Shown here one piece after another: positions 44,990 through 56,935 of a stretch of 64,000 bases of DNA. Source of the stretch: Lepidostoma basale (taxonomy: Eukaryota > Arthropoda > Insecta > Trichoptera > Lepidostomatidae); contig JAHDVF020000177.1 in the NCBI GenBank assembly GCA_022606425.2, positions 186,001-250,000 on the forward strand, in the 5' to 3' direction. The translations under genes and the position numbers were made by a program. The notes beneath the pieces were generated by a model that made no database searches, had not been told where the DNA came from, and saw nothing but the letters and a program-made list of their open reading frames with translations. How positions within the stretch are numbered: position 1 is the stretch's first letter; each line of letters opens with the position of its first letter.

Positions 44990-45130
44990 ATAGTGATCGA
45001 AGGGTGGTGAACTGGAGACCCCGCGAAGACAAAAGAAACAGTGATTGAAAGCGAAAGGCACAAGTTAGGAATACGTGGAGAATCATGGGGGAGGCCTATG
45101 TCCAGCAGTGGACGACAACTTCTGTTTAAG
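44990..45130 (+). mobile_element. RTE-B-like LINE 3' tip
   Basis: TGAACTGGAGACCCCGCGAA, GGGGGAGGCCTATGTCCAGC, AGTGGACGACAACTTCTG: the EAYVQQWT-type end with stop. Confidence 0.65.
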
Positions 45131-45204
45131 TTAGTAATAAAATATACTTCTCGGAAATATTTTTTCTTGAGCAATAATGTAAAACTCAATATTAATTAAT
45201 AAAT

Positions 45205-45445
45205 ACGAATGAAATCGTCAATTTTCTAGAAGTTTTCTTATATTTTATGGGAATGACATGTTTCACCCTTCTAAGGTATTATTAAATGTTTGTTTTTGTT
45301 TTTGTTTGTAACACATTTGATAATGCCTTAGAAGAGTTTGGTTTTGTTTGGAACACATTTGATAATACCTTAGAAGGGCGAAACATGTCATTCCCATAAA
45401 ATATAATAAAACTTCTAGAAAACTGTCGTTTTCACTCGTATTAAT
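45205..45445. repeat. foldback repeat family H, with a small internal duplication
   Basis: GAAATCGTCAATTTTCTAGA ... GACATGTTTCACCCTTCTAA, then AACACATTTGATAATGCCTT twice (about 45312 and 45353), then GGGCGAAACATGTCATTCCC and the right arm. Confidence 0.82.
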
Positions 45446-45568
45446 TACATCTTGGATATTCATCTGTTGTGAATTTACTTTTAAAAGGTGGACTAATTAA
45501 TTATCTTTTGGTCACGTGGTCTAAGAACACGCTCGTACGCTGGATGTGCCACGAAGTATTGAGGTCTA

Positions 45569-45826
<258 letters not shown>

Positions 45827-45854
45827 TTACATACTTGATTTCATAAATTAACGG

Positions 45855-45985
45855 AGAAAACGACTTGCGTGCATGACACGACGTATGAATGTTGAGGAAG
45901 CTAGAGAAGTATGTCAGGAAATAAGGTTTGGCAGCCCATTTTTCTACCTACCCCTTCAGAGACTCGGCGTGATATTTAGTTAATT
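45855..45985 (+). mobile_element. RTE-A LINE 3' tip
   Basis: GTGCATGACACGACGTATGA, GTTGAGGAAGCTAGAGAAGT, TACCTACCCCTTCAGAGACT. Located 100 bp upstream of the GATA N-finger exon in transcription order. Confidence 0.75.
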
Positions 45986-46074
45986 ATTTAATAAAATATA
46001 TTTTTATTTTTCAACTGACACTAAGAATTTACATCAGTTTTAATAGAATCTCTTTTGTTTAAAAAAAAAGGAAC

Positions 46075-46143
46075 CATGTCGTGTTTAAGAATGAATCCAA
46101 GTTCCTTGGATCAGAATAAAAGCATTCTACCCCCTAGACCAGT
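46075..46143 (-). mobile_element. tRNA-derived SINE head, family N
   Basis: Complement reads CTGGTCTAGGGGGTAGAATG, CTGATCCAAGGAACTTGGATTC; same tRNA-like head as 8105. Confidence 0.5.
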
Positions 46144-47317
46144 GGTGGGTAAGCTTCGGCTCACAAGCCAAAGGCGACTCAACGAAGGACATGTTTAGAA
46201 TATATATTTTTAATTTTAATTGAATAGTATTTTAGCACAAAATCAATCAGTTTTACTGTTGGGAACTTTGAATATTGCATGAAATTAAAAACAACAACAT
46301 ATAAGCAGATTCGTGCCATTGATCGTATTAATAATGAGATTTTAAAATTTTAATAATTATATTGTGTTGTTAGTTTTGTGTGTAAACGTGTCTTGTGGTG
46401 GTATTAAAAAATAATATCCTTAAATATAAAATATCGTAATAAATTGCCAAAAGACTAATTTATGAAATCAAATATATATTATAATAAAGATTAAAATACA
46501 AATGAACTCAAAGCAACATTAATTGACAGAAAGTCTTTTTGATACATTTGCAAGTAACTACAGTCAAACGTTTATTGTATTCATTCTGAATCAATTTTAG
46601 TTAAATCTACTATACGTTGCCAAGATTTCTTTCAAATTAGATATTATTATACTATCACCCAAACCATAACCATAGATAAAATAACTTTAATACTTAGAGT
46701 ACTTTTTAATATTAAATTAAACTCTTGAGTCTATAATGTTTAGACATTAAAGGAGATGATAAATTGTTTTTTTTTTATAAATATTGTTTAATTAATGTAT
46801 CGGCTTCATTTATAATGGTGGAAATGTTGCTATTTAAGAACACGGGTGACTTTATTGTATTCAATTTAATTTATAGATTACTCAAAATGTTACCTGAGTC
46901 CTCGCAGGCTGGGAAGGAAAAAAAATCAGGCTCAGATACTGAAGTCTGATGGCGCCCAATAATATCGGACTCCTATTACTCAAGCAACAAAACTGTCATT
47001 TGACAACAACAATACCACACGAAACATCAATAATAAATTAAAACAGAAAAAAAGCAATAATAAAATAAATGTAAAAAGAACACTTGCGTTATATTTCTGT
47101 TATTTATTGTTTATATATAACAATTTAGTTTGAAATAATAGTGTTCATTTTAAAATGTTACATTATATTATATATAAAATGGAACTTACTAATAAAACGT
47201 ATACTAAATGAATTAATTGTTGAATTGAAGGAATCTAAAACACGAAATGATAATAGACAAATACAAAAAACAAGTTACCGGGGAGACAATAATTTTTCTT
47301 TTCAACAAGTAAATAGT
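46144..47317. other. gene-free A+T-rich intronic stretch
   Basis: Within the GATA gene. Short frames only, nothing recognised. Confidence 0.4.
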
Positions 47318-47500
47318 GTGAATGAAAACGTCTGTCTTCTATGAGTTTTAATATATTTGAGATAGAATGACCTGTTTTGCCCTTCTAATGATATTTCATC
47401 TCATATCATTTGATAATGCCTTAGAAGGGCGAAACATGTCATTCCATCAAAATATATAATAAAACTCTTAGAATACAGACGTTTTGATTCATCATTGTTC
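47318..47500. repeat. foldback repeat family H
   Basis: GAAAACGTCTGTCTTCTATG, GATAGAATGACCTGTTTTGC, TTTGATAATGCCTTAGAAGG, GCGAAACATGTCATTCC; followed by CATTGTTCAAGAAACAATAA. Confidence 0.82.
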
Positions 47501-47996
47501 AAGAAACAATAAATAATACTATGAAAGTTAAGCTATGCTTAGTTTCATTTGTTCCCTATTATTGTATACCGATTATAAAGAGTGCTAAAATTCCTCCCTA
47601 GAATAGGTTACCCAGTTGGAAGCTATTAAAACCATGTACTTGGTATGTGATCAATAAATCAATTGTCTATTTATCAAATCAGTTTATTTACTCAAAAGAC
47701 ATTACAAACAGTATAAATGTTTAAGGCATTGTAAACGCTTCATGTAAATAATATAATCTGGGTATGACAAATCAACTATTTTGATATCAGTTCATTGTTT
47801 TTTGTGGTTTAAAAAGCACATGCTATTTCCAACAAAATAATTTGTTGCTGGGATGTTTAGTTATAAAAAAATGTGAAGCAGCAGCTTTGACATTCAATTC
47901 TGAAACCGTTTTGTTATTAAGTTCCAAATAAATAAGTAAAATACATAAATATACCAAACACCAAACCGAAACATTATTACAACATGCAGCGTGCAC
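47501..47996. other. gene-free intronic stretch
   Basis: Downstream of the candidate alternative exon. A/T-rich, no repeat recognised. Confidence 0.4.
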
Positions 47997-48139
47997 CTCC
48001 GGAAGGAAGGGGTTAGTATGGGACAGGGGTAAGCGTGAATTAGTCGATCTGGATAAGGTCGGTCGGGTTGCCGGGGAAATGGGGGGTGAAGTTGGCTGGA
48101 AGTAGTTGTCGGCCGGGCTGTACGGCCGCGCTTGCACCT
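47997..48139 (-). CDS. srp: candidate alternative exon of the serpent-type GATA gene, lacking the N-finger
   Basis: The 3' splice site is strong: CACCTAAC branch-like sequence, then TTGCTTTGTGTTCTCTAG, then the exon from 48139. It starts AG-GTG-CAA, so after exon 60494 (ending in G) it reads Glu-Val-Gln. The frame stays open for 143 nt (2 + 47 codons): VQARPYSPADNYFQP, then TSPPISPATRP, a Ser/Arg stretch and LPE. A donor GAG|GTGCAC follows at 47996 in phase 0. Entry and exit phases equal those of the N-finger exon 2.2 kb further on, so one can replace the other without a frameshift. There is no Cys pair and hence no finger. Drosophila srp is known to make one-finger and two-finger isoforms by alternative exons; this exon would be the counterpart. 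The donor is weaker than the acceptor; a second phase-0 donor (TTG|GTATAT) lies about 45 nt downstream. Inference from splice signals, phase and composition only. Confidence 0.6.
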
Positions 48140-48339
48140 CTAGAGAACACAAAGCAATGTTAGGTGATGCTGAACACGGTGCTTCTAAAGTGTAACACGG
48201 ACGCAAAGTGACCACTCGCCCCAAATGAAGAAATACCTAAAAGACCCCGGGAAACGAACCGTAATTCCATACGCACAAAATGGTCGAATTGGGGAAAATT
48301 GTTTTAGTTTTTTTATATATATTTTTAGTCAATTTATTG

Positions 48340-48625
48340 TATTAGCTGAAACACCAAGACGCTTCAACATAATTACAAGTTTTCATTTGTTATTATATAT
48401 ATCACAATTCATTTTCATAAACAATGAGATTCTCGCGACAAAAACAGAATGACATTTAACAAAATAGACTTATTTTATATAGATATTGTTCCCTAAATAA
48501 GTTTTTTTTGCTGAATCTTTAGTTGTTTATATCACATGATGATGCCAACATAGGTTGGCAAATCAGCTGCCGCGACAATCTCATAAAATTTGAAATGTGA
48601 TACGTGTACTAACAGTGTTAAATTA
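48340..48625. repeat. foldback repeat family I, old copy
   Basis: GCTGAAACACCAAGACGCTT, GATGATGCCAACATAGGTTG, GCAAATCAGCTGCCGCGACA. Hammerhead-like core degraded (ATGATGA, CAAAT). Confidence 0.65.
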
Positions 48626-49920
48626 AAATATTCAATAATTTTTAATTGTATCTATTTTCTTTTTCTTTCAGAAATAAGCAAGAACTTCACACTAAAGACG
48701 ATACCGAAATGTGATGGTTGTAAAGAAAGAAATGAAAAATATGTAAGATAATATTAGAAAGGTAACACATTTAATCGAATACTCGTGTTTTTATGATTTA
48801 CCATTGTACGCGAAATGTAATTTATAATTTTAGAACAAACAAACATTTGACTATGTAAAGTAAACAATATTCATTGCAACGAAACAACAGTCGGGTCACT
48901 CGGATTTAAATTTGGTACGAACTCGCAAGCGAGTGATTGTATCATGGGATACAATAATTCATTTGCATAACACTAACAAGGGTTAAATTTCAATTTGAAG
49001 GTGTATAGATGAAATCCACGTACAAGTCGATCGACGCATCGACATATTAAGGAAATTTGGTTATTGTTTTTGGGTATATTAAAAAATTGATGAAATTGTG
49101 TTTAACGTCAGATAGTAATTATTATTCTGGGATAATAACCACTTGATGCAGCGTGATTAGTTCATCAGGGTCTGCTGCGAGTCGAGTGAGAAGGTATTTG
49201 TAGTGCGGAGATGAAATGCCGATTAATCTCATCAATGGAGTTAACAAGGTGTTCTCTGTGCCGCAATACAGATTGAGCCGGATCCTTGCAGGAAGAAATA
49301 AAATATACAGCAAATTGAGAGCACTTCGGCAAAAGTTACTATTTAATAAGTTAATACATTTATTTAAGATAAACCTTTGACGACAAACAAAACATGAGAT
49401 GGCCAGCTTCATAATTGACAACATTTGATTCCAAAAATCAAATTTTTGGCTATGTTAACTAATCCACGTGTGATGTTACTAAAGCAGTAAGACCTGACGC
49501 CCCTTGAAACGATATAAAGTAAAATAAACCTTCCACCACATTGGCAAGAGAAAGAAGAAATAAAGCCCTTATTTAGGGCATTACTACTATTAATACGACT
49601 AGCTTGTCATTGATACGAAGATGAAGATAAGAAGTTAAGAAGATGTAAGAGGAACGAATAAAGTATATTTTAGAGATTTCAAAATTTATGATCGAATATT
49701 TTGATAACTAAAATAAATCATTGGTAAAAACCGAAAAGAATCACTACGAAAATAATTTTCAGTTAATCTATTATATATAGATACATCATACTTAATTAAG
49801 AGTTTAAATTTATTTATTTTTACGAATTTGTTTTAAATCGTTCTTAAGTGATTTCTATGGCATTTTTTCTTTATCTTTGTGATGTTGGTACACAATTTGT
49901 ATTATGCCTTAAAACATTAC
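48626..49920. other. gene-free intronic stretch, island at 49124-49430
   Basis: 49124-49430 is balanced (GTCTGCTGCGAGTCGAGTGA, AGCCGGATCCTTGCAGG) and open for 100 codons on minus, without recognised domains or good splice sites. The remainder is A/T-rich. Confidence 0.3.
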
Positions 49921-50165
49921 GACTTTCGTGGCCGAGTGTTAAGTGCTACAACTGCCACACCGAAGGTCCCGACTTCGATTCCCGACGATGGTAGTGTGAT
50001 GTCACACTGTCATTGTTCTGGTGTAGAATTCACGTAATAATAAAGTAGCGATAGATTAGCTACTTATCGCAAGTAATAAGATGCAATAGTGATAACTATA
50101 CCCTATACATTGATTTGGCTCGCGCTGTAATGATGTAAGTAGTGATTCAACAAAATAATTAATAC
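49921..50165 (+). mobile_element. tRNA-derived SINE, family T
   Basis: CGTGGCCGAGTGTTAAGTGC head, B box CTTCGATTCC (one change), TGTCACACTGTCATTGTTCT, full body and CAACAAAATAATTAA tail. Confidence 0.85.
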
Positions 50166-50217
50166 CAAATCAACATACTTATAGCAGTTATCTAGAGTCG
50201 TTATTGTGATAAATTCT

Positions 50218-50465
50218 ATTATATTTTAACGATGTAAATGGAACCAAAAATAGAGGAAGACCGAGGAAAACGTGGCACGATCAAATAAATCAAATATTGA
50301 ATGTCGGCCATGTGAGGAGTCAGAGAAATCGACGCGCGTGCATTACACGATGTATGAATGTTGAGGAAGCGTGAGAAATATGTCAGGAAAGAAAAGTGTG
50401 GCAGTCCATTCTTTCTGCCTACCCCTTCGGGGAGACGGCGTGATGGTTAGTTAGTTAGTTAGTTA
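50218..50465 (+). mobile_element. RTE-A LINE 3' end
   Basis: AACGATGTAAATGGAACC to GAGACGGCGTGATGGTTAG and (GTTA)4. Last 245 bp; well preserved. Confidence 0.88.
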
Positions 50466-50917
50466 GCTATTTTTACATTGTGACAAATCTTTGAAACGAA
50501 CTGTTTCCTTTTGAGGAGCAGTTGTATAGTTCCTTTCGCAGGTCGAGCGGAGATTGTGAGCGCGAGGGGCGCTCGGGCAATCCATCTGCAGGCGGTGAAC
50601 GCCCCCCGCACTAAATTATAACTAGGTTGGCCGAGGTCCGCTGGGGAGGAGTACAATCCGAATCGTGAAGTATTTTCGCTCGAGAGCGATGACTCTCACC
50701 TCAGAAGGTATCTCATAAAAAAATAATCAAATTTGTAGCAGTTCGTTAGCTGAGAAATAGTACACAATTTAATTAATCTTTGGTATAACTTGACTGAACT
50801 ATATTTATACCTTGTTTTAAGCACCGAAAACATGTAACAATTACCTAATAGTTTCAGTTCTATAAGTACGTATATTAACATCAAGGAAAATCACAAAGTA
50901 AATGTTAAATTACGATA
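50466..50917. other. intronic stretch with a repeat-free island at 50500-50700
   Basis: CGAGCGGAGATTGTGAGCGC, GGCGGTGAACGCCCCCCGCA, GGTTGGCCGAGGTCCGCTGG. A 65-codon minus frame is unrecognised. Candidate regulatory DNA. Confidence 0.35.
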
Positions 50918-51590
50918 CGCTACTTGTATTCTGGCGCTACAGCCCATATCGAGCTTTGGCTTCTGTCAACTTTCGCCTCCATCAGTCCCTGTCCTCAGCA
51001 GTCGTCCTCCAGTTCGGCACCCGAAGAAGTTGTGCTGCATCCTTCTTCACTACGTCTCCCACCTCAGCCTTGGTATTCCCACCCTTCTCCTTCCGCCCGG
51101 GTGTCTTGTCATAATGCGTTTGGGGACCCGTGAGTTCGGCATCCTCTGTACATGTTCAGCCCATCTTAATCTTTGTTTCTTTATGTGCGTGGAGATGTTG
51201 GGGGCCTGGTACATGGAACACAGCTCATCTTTTTTTTTTAAGGAACATAGAAGTTCCCACCACATATCCGAGGCTGTTATAGGGCGTAGCGGCGCCCTTT
51301 TATCAGCCTCGCTCGTACACTCCCTGGGCCTGTCCCCGGTCCATCCGGGACTTACATTTAAAGACGGCAACAACAAGGGGGTGCCAGACCACATTTAATC
51401 TACCACAGCTCATCATTGCGTCGAATACGCCAGTGTTCTCCTTCTCTCAAGAGTCCACAAATTCGTCGCAACACCTTTCGTTCGAAGGTGTCTAGCAGTT
51501 CCGCCATTTTTACCGTGAGAGCCTCGCAGCCATACGCCAATACTGTCCGTATGGTCTTGTATAACGTGATTTTTGTATTTCTTGTAAGTT
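50918..51590 (-). mobile_element. RTE-M LINE, interrupted by S2
   Basis: Minus strand encodes LRWAEHVQRMPNSRVPKRIM and PGGRRRVGIPRLRWE (C-terminal RTE-type block) before the interruption, and LLDTFERKVLRRI-like sequence after it. The interruption duplicates CACAGCTCATC. Confidence 0.75.
51230..51403 (-). mobile_element. short retroelement S2 with an A tail and 11-bp target duplication
   Basis: 174 bp between CACAGCTCATC at 51219-51229 and 51404-51414. The left end is a run of ten T, so on the minus strand it ends in poly(A). Contains CGAGCGAGGCTGATAAAAGG and CGCCGCTACGCCCTATAACA. No ORF of note and no clear A/B boxes. Either a SINE or the 3' end of a poly(A) LINE. A second copy is at 37023. 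Confidence 0.8.
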
Positions 51591-51689
51591 TTTACACATA
51601 CATATACATGTGTGCAATTAATTTTATTTATCTTCTCTTGGTGTTATTTTAAACAGCTACGAAGCTCATCAAAGTTTATTAATAAGCTG

Positions 51690-52130
51690 AATAAATTCAT
51701 TGGATTCGGCTGTTTTTTTCTGCGGCCATAAAAACCAAAATCGATAACCTCAGATCGCGCCGCAAGAAAAAATCGGACACTCGGCCACGCCCCCTATTAT
51801 CGGAAAGTGTACGAATATAAAATTAATGTGAAATTCATCATTCCGGTCGCGGGTCCCCTCGGATAGAAAAGGAAAAAGGGTTAAATTCGATTTCTTTCGG
51901 GGCGAAAAAATTGTGGATGGCCCCTCCCACCCATAATATAAATTGGGATATTTATTTATGATCAAGATACGCGGCGTTTTTTTCTTTCATGTGAAAATAA
52001 TAAAAGGTTACGAGATCCTTAACGGCTGTTACTAGACTCGGCAGAACCAGACGAACACATTACGCCGAGAGTGGGTTCTTTTCAATAACATTACGCTCGC
52101 GTCTCTTCTCAACTGGTATCTATACACATC
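51690..52130. other. repeat-free intronic island, candidate regulatory DNA
   Basis: GATCGCGCCGCAAGAAAAAA, CTCGGCCACGCCCCCTATTA, GCAGAACCAGACGAACAC. Several GATA cores (CCAAAATCGATAACC, CTATTATCGG). No frame. Confidence 0.35.
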
Positions 52131-52234
52131 TGCAGATTTTGTAAAGGCAACACAATGTCATGAAAAGGCATAAAAGATTTCGCGACTAAAATATTGAATA
52201 CTCGAACGACAGAACACATTTGGAATAATAGGTA

Positions 52235-52450
52235 TCACCGTCATCAGCCATTAGTCGTCCACTGTTGAACATAGGTCTCCCTTCTCGACTTCCTCGACCC
52301 TCTATCCCTCGCCACTATCAGATCAACTTGCTTGTGATTTTCCCGGATTTCTATGGCCAGTTTTCAGTCGCAATTCCAGAGTGAGTCTGATCCACTGACC
52401 ATCCGTTGACCTCACTATATGGCCGGCCTAATTCCACTTCAACGAAAATT
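52235..52450 (-). mobile_element. RTE-B-like LINE relic
   Basis: TTAGTCGTCCACTGTTGAAC and ATAGGTCTCCCTTCTCGAC are the complement of the EAYVQQWT-type 3' end; the remainder is decayed. Confidence 0.55.
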
Positions 52451-52479
52451 TTGTACGTTAAACATCGGCAACTTCTGAC

Positions 52480-52690
52480 GACCTTCGTGACAGAGTGGAA
52501 AGAGCTCTGACTTCCATACCGACATCCCGGGTTCGATTCCCGGCGATGGCAGTGTGATTGTCACACTATCTTTAGTCTAGTGTAGAATTTACGTGACAAT
52601 AAAATGGCGATAGATTGGCTACCTATCACACGTTATAAGAATCAATATAATAGCTCAAATAAATTGTATACAGTAATTGGGTTCAAACGA
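52480..52690 (+). mobile_element. tRNA-derived SINE, family T
   Basis: GACCTTCGTGACAGAGTGGA head, perfect B box GGTTCGATTCC at about 52531, body to ATAATAGCTCAAATAAATTG. Confidence 0.87.
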
Positions 52691-52754
52691 CCAGTTGCAT
52701 ACAAAAAAAACTTCAGTTATTCTTCTGTGTTTGTCATTTCATAAAGTCTCACAA

Positions 52755-52900
52755 TGTATTTCTTATTATTCTTCTTCTTCCTCTTTGTAAAGGGCTTTTG
52801 GTCTGTTATTCTCTGCGTTAATTTTTTTTTTTGGGAAATTGACTCCCAACTGTCCTTTCATCTTTATGATGGTCATCCTTGAAGTCTGCTTCCTTGAGCT
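52755..52900 (-). mobile_element. RTE-C LINE 3' relic
   Basis: (TTC)n, GGTCTGTTATTCTC, GACTCCCAACTGTCCTTTCA: complement of the C 3' end. Confidence 0.5.
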
Positions 52901-52968
52901 ACACCATCCTAAGCAATTATCATGAACGGTTTACTCTTGTTTTTAAGATTTTTAATAGTTATTAAGTA

Positions 52969-53329
52969 AATTTTTAATTGTATCTCAATAGAGACGAAGA
53001 AACAAACTGGAAACTGAATATGGATGATCAAGATGTTTACAGGACTTATGACCTGTCATTGGTTGGGTTAAGCGCACGCTTTATGTAATTACAACATTCC
53101 CCATTCCACCATTGTTATTATGATCATGTATGATACATTTTTGGAAGTTGTATATATACTCCAAATTCATACTTATCTTCACGTGGCAGTTCCAGTTAGC
53201 CATCTATGTAGATTTGATTGTACTAATAAATTTTTGTACTATTGAGATACAATTAAAAATTTAAATTAACCACCCACAGGTGAAAATCCAGGATTCGTAT
53301 ACAGATGTAAGTATACATTTCACAAATAT
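52969..53329. repeat. foldback repeat family F with 13-bp target duplication
   Basis: 361 bp flanked by TAGTTATTAAGTA (52956-52968; 53330-53342). Left arm CTCAATAGAGACGAAG; interior as in 41930-42230 inverted; right end GGTGAAAATCCAGGATTCGT, AGTATACATTTCACAAATA. Confidence 0.85.
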
Positions 53330-53342
53330 TAGTTATTAAGTA

Positions 53343-53984
53343 GTCTTTTAAATTAAGCTTCCTGTACAAAAATTCCTGACACCCATTGGTTTGTTTTGAA
53401 ACGTTGGTACTTACAAGTTGGTACCTTCAATTATTTCAATTTGAATAACTACTGTAGCGAATTCCTTTTTCAAAAAAGTTCACACGAACAATGTTTTGTA
53501 TATTCCCTGTCCTCTAGCGAATACAGGGGGAGGAAGATCTTGAGGGTCACAGAGACTGTTTGGAAACAATGTCCTCCTTCAGTACGAGTAGGGACGGCCC
53601 ATTGTAACGGTCACGGAGACGAAAAATGTCACGCCAACAAAATCGATCCACCATGTCTTGTAATAGACTCATTGCTAATTATACACGTCGTGTCGCCGAA
53701 GAGGTGAGTAGAGAAGGTAGACTACTGCACGTTTATATTTCACCAAACTTAGATTCAACCTTTATCAACAATCACACAGATTGTAAGGACTTTTAGCATT
53801 CATTTAAATGTATACGTACATTAAAATTAACATGTTGTCTTGAGTGAACTTCATGGTACGTTCATATTATCTTCATCATCATCATCATCATTGGCTGTCC
53901 CTCGTGCCCGAGGAAGACTGTACTTTGCGGTTGTGAGTCCATTATACGTTCATATTACATATATATATGCTTGAGAATTCTCCC
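53343..53984. other. intronic stretch without recognised genes
   Basis: 53396-53707 is open on plus for 103 codons, unrecognised. 53695-53745 (TCGCCGAAGAGGTGAGTAGA) is a possible RTE-A tip. (CAT/ATC)n at 53876-53891. Confidence 0.3.
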
Positions 53985-54420
53985 TTCATCTGTTAATATT
54001 CAAATACATTCTAATTATTTTGGTGATACTATGGTGACTTTGTTGAAAAACTTTCATCTGATGAACCGGTTGGAAGCGTTCGAGATGTGGATATACCGCA
54101 GAATGCTCCGTATACCGTGGACCGATAGGGTCAGTAATGCAGACGTACTACAGAGCTGTTATCGAGTGTGAAAATGTGAAAGGTCTCATATTTGGTTCAT
54201 GTGCTAAGGGTAGAAAAATACCACCTCCTCCGACTGATATTAATGGGTAAAGTGGAGGGACGTCGGGGAGTTGGTACAAGGCAACTATCCTGGCTGCGGA
54301 ACATCGAAGAGTGGACTGGAATAATAAGAGTTTAGAACCTGTTCCAAGTGGCGCAGGACAGAGATGCCTTTGCTTTGAACGTTGGGGGGACCTGACACGG
54401 CACCGAAAGAAGAAGAAAAT
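53985..54420 (+). mobile_element. RTE-D LINE 3' end
   Basis: MNRLEAFEMWIYRRMLRIPW, TDRVSNADVLQ, then shifts, GKVEGRRGVGTRQLSWLRN-like reading, CGAAGAGTGGACTGGAAT, and GAAAGAAGAAGAAA tail. Confidence 0.75.
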
Positions 54421-54967
54421 GCTTCATATGTGATGTATTCTAACAGGGTTGGTACTAGAACTCAATTGCAGAGTGTATCTTATGACCCATTACTTTCCCA
54501 ACTGCGTATTATGCAAGCTAGTATGTAGAAGAGGAAGGAAAATGGTTATTAAGCAGGCACCGGTACCCACAAACAATTAACTCGCAGATGTCATAATTTT
54601 CCCGAGCGCGTATATTATTTGCTAACATTACGAGCTCGGGTCTCGCTCTGATAATCGAATTTCTCATTTAAACATATTTTTAATCTACGCTAAGTAGGTA
54701 CCTACCCAGTTATACGCATCCATTTAATGGCAACACACGAGGCTGTTAATTTTTTATTTTTCTCTGGATACTTCGCAAATAAAAATTTCTATCTTAAACG
54801 ATTAAATCAGACATTGATTCATAATTCTCGAGATAGATGTTCGAAATGTTTTGGGTTTATTGTTTCAAATAATTAATTTGTTACAAAATTGTGGTACAAA
54901 TCAATTTTAACTAACAAACCCGTAGTTCCTTTCCTGTGAAGGTTATATATCCTGTCATTAAAAGTAT
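54421..54967. other. gene-free intronic stretch
   Basis: 54590-54680 (ATTACGAGCTCGGGTCTCGC) is more balanced; remainder A/T-rich. Confidence 0.3.
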
Positions 54968-55064
54968 TAACTAACTAACTAACTAACCATCATGACGTTT
55001 TTTCAAAGGCGTAGACTGAAATAATGGACCACCTCACTATTTCTTATAGAATACTTCTTTGGCA
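54968..55064 (-). mobile_element. RTE-A LINE 3' tip
   Basis: ACTAACTAACTAACTAACC, GACGTTTTTTCAAAGGCGTA, GACTGAAATAATGGACC. Confidence 0.65.
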
Positions 55065-55250
55065 TATTCAAAAAGCTCTGACTTCCATTCCAAAGGTCCC
55101 GGGTTCGATTGCCGACGATGTCAGTGTGATTGTCACCCTGTATTTGGTCTGGTGTAGAATTCACGTGACAATAAAATGGCGATAGATTGGCTACCTATCA
55201 ATATAATAGCTAAAATAAATTGTATACAGTAATTAAGTTCAAGGCTGCGT
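55065..55250 (+). mobile_element. tRNA-derived SINE, family T, 5'-truncated head
   Basis: CAAAAAGCTCTGACTTCCAT, GGTCCCGGGTTCGATTGCCG (B box with one change), body to ATAATAGCTAAAATAAATTG. Confidence 0.8.
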
Positions 55251-55675
55251 TCTGCCAGTTGGTACTTATGGTTTTAAAACTGTAACATTGTCCAAACAAT
55301 GTGCCGAAAAACTACGAATGACCCAAAGAGCCATGGAAAGAGCCATGTTAGGAATAAGCCTAAGAGACAGAGTCAGAAACGATACGGTGAGAGAAAAAAC
55401 AAAGGTCACTGACATCATCCACCGGGTGGCGATTCTAAAATGGCAGTGAGCAGGTCACGTAGCCAGAAGCTCAGATGAAAAATGGACAAGAAGATTGCTG
55501 ACTTGGAGACCGTGGACGGCAAAGATAAGTGCAGGGCGACCGCAACTACGGATGATCTGAACAGGCGTGTCGAAATAACCTGGATGCAGTCTGCACAAAC
55601 AGAGTGACATGGAAGCGAATGAAGGAGGGCTTTGTCCAGGAGTGGACGGGAATAGGCTGAGGAAGAAGAAGAATT
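55245..55675 (+). mobile_element. RTE-B LINE 3' end
   Basis: TGCGTTCTGCCAGTTGGTAC, AACTACGAATGACCCAAAGA, GAAAGAGCCATGTTAGGAAT to AGTGGACGGGAATAGGCTGA and GAAGAAGAAG. Same start point region as the copy nested in the piggyBac-like element, but lightly damaged. Confidence 0.85.
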
Positions 55676-55789
55676 GGGTTCAAACGACCTGTTGTATACA
55701 AGGAAAAAAAGGTATCATAGTGTTTCTGCCAAAACAATGGACGTTAATAATTAAAATATTTTTATTCATTAGATTGTGATTTCTGATTT

Positions 55790-56384
55790 GTATTTGCTTT
55801 AGATTGGTAGACTATTTATTTAGATTATCGGCGTGTTCGCGAGTGCAGAGAAGCGTCGCCAGAGGGCGCGAAGACCGCGTCTCGACCGGGAGACAATCCA
55901 ATAAAAATGAGACATGTAAAATTATGCAGTCAGAGGAGTAATTGAGCGTCACGAGTACCATTACCCCACCGAGCAGTGCGCTCGGTACTACTTTTCCTTA
56001 CAAATTCCTGGCGGCCTGCCCCTTGGGAAACGCCATTGTCTCGAAAATCACTGCCTTGCACGCTTGTGCCTTTTTTAATTTCGCGCGGAGTGGAAACTGC
56101 TCGACTTCTGGCATAATCGCCTCTTCATACAATCAGCCATCCTTTGTTTTGTGTACATACACATATATCTTCCTGTGTTACTTTAATATGTAATTCTGTA
56201 TGTATCCGCTTCTTTAATGTGAAGTCTCAACATACTTGCTCGATACAATAGACTAGTTGCAACCCGTGAATTATTAACGGAAGTAAAGATTTTCTATCCT
56301 TTAAAAAATTGGTTCACTCTAATCAGTAGTTAGTTATAACTTTTAATATAAATATTGTTTTTTTCACACACGTTAAAATTTCAC
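55790..56384. other. repeat-free intronic island, candidate regulatory DNA
   Basis: AGAAGCGTCGCCAGAGGGCG, CGAAGACCGCGTCTCGACCG, CGGCCTGCCCCTTGGGAAAC. Plus frame 55942-56193 (83 codons) unrecognised. Likely conserved non-coding DNA. Confidence 0.35.
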
Positions 56385-56935
56385 AATTAACAATACACGA
56401 TGTATGAATGTTAAGGAACCGAAAAAATATATATCAGGAAAGAAAGGCGTGGCAGTCCATTATTTCTGCCTACCCCTTCGGGGAGACGGCGTGATGGCTT
56501 TTAATTGATATTATATTTTATATATAGAAATGAGATCTCTTAGACGAATGTATGGATACTCTGTGTATGATAGAGTGTCGAATGAAAATATAATAAGTGA
56601 ATGCGGTGCGAATGATGGTGCTATGAACAAAATAATGAAAGGATCATTAAGATTGTTTGGCATATGGAAAGAATGAATGAAGAAAGAATGGTAAAAAAAT
56701 ATATGTTAACGATGTAAATGGAACCAGAAATAGAGGAAGACCGAGGAAAACGTGGCACGATCAAATATATCAAATATTGAATGTCGGCCATGTGAGGAGT
56801 CAGAAAAATCGACGCGCATGACACGATGTATGAATGTTGAGGAAGCGAGAAAAATATGTCAGGAAAGAAAAGTGTGGCAGTCCATTATTTCTGCCTACCC
56901 CTTCGGAGAGACGGTGTGATGGTAAGTTAGTTAAC
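56385..56935 (+). mobile_element. two tandem-oriented RTE-A LINE 3' ends
   Basis: 56385-56505 is a tip. 56525-56935 runs from TGAGATCTCTTAGACGAATG through GCGGTGCGAATGATGG, CCGAGGAAAACGTGGCACGA to GAGACGGTGTGATGG with GTTAGTTA. Confidence 0.87.

Noticed and set aside
46138..46160. CAGTGGTGGG as a hAT terminal repeat
   Set aside because: It coincides with the edge of the reversed SINE-N head, and no second end is seen.
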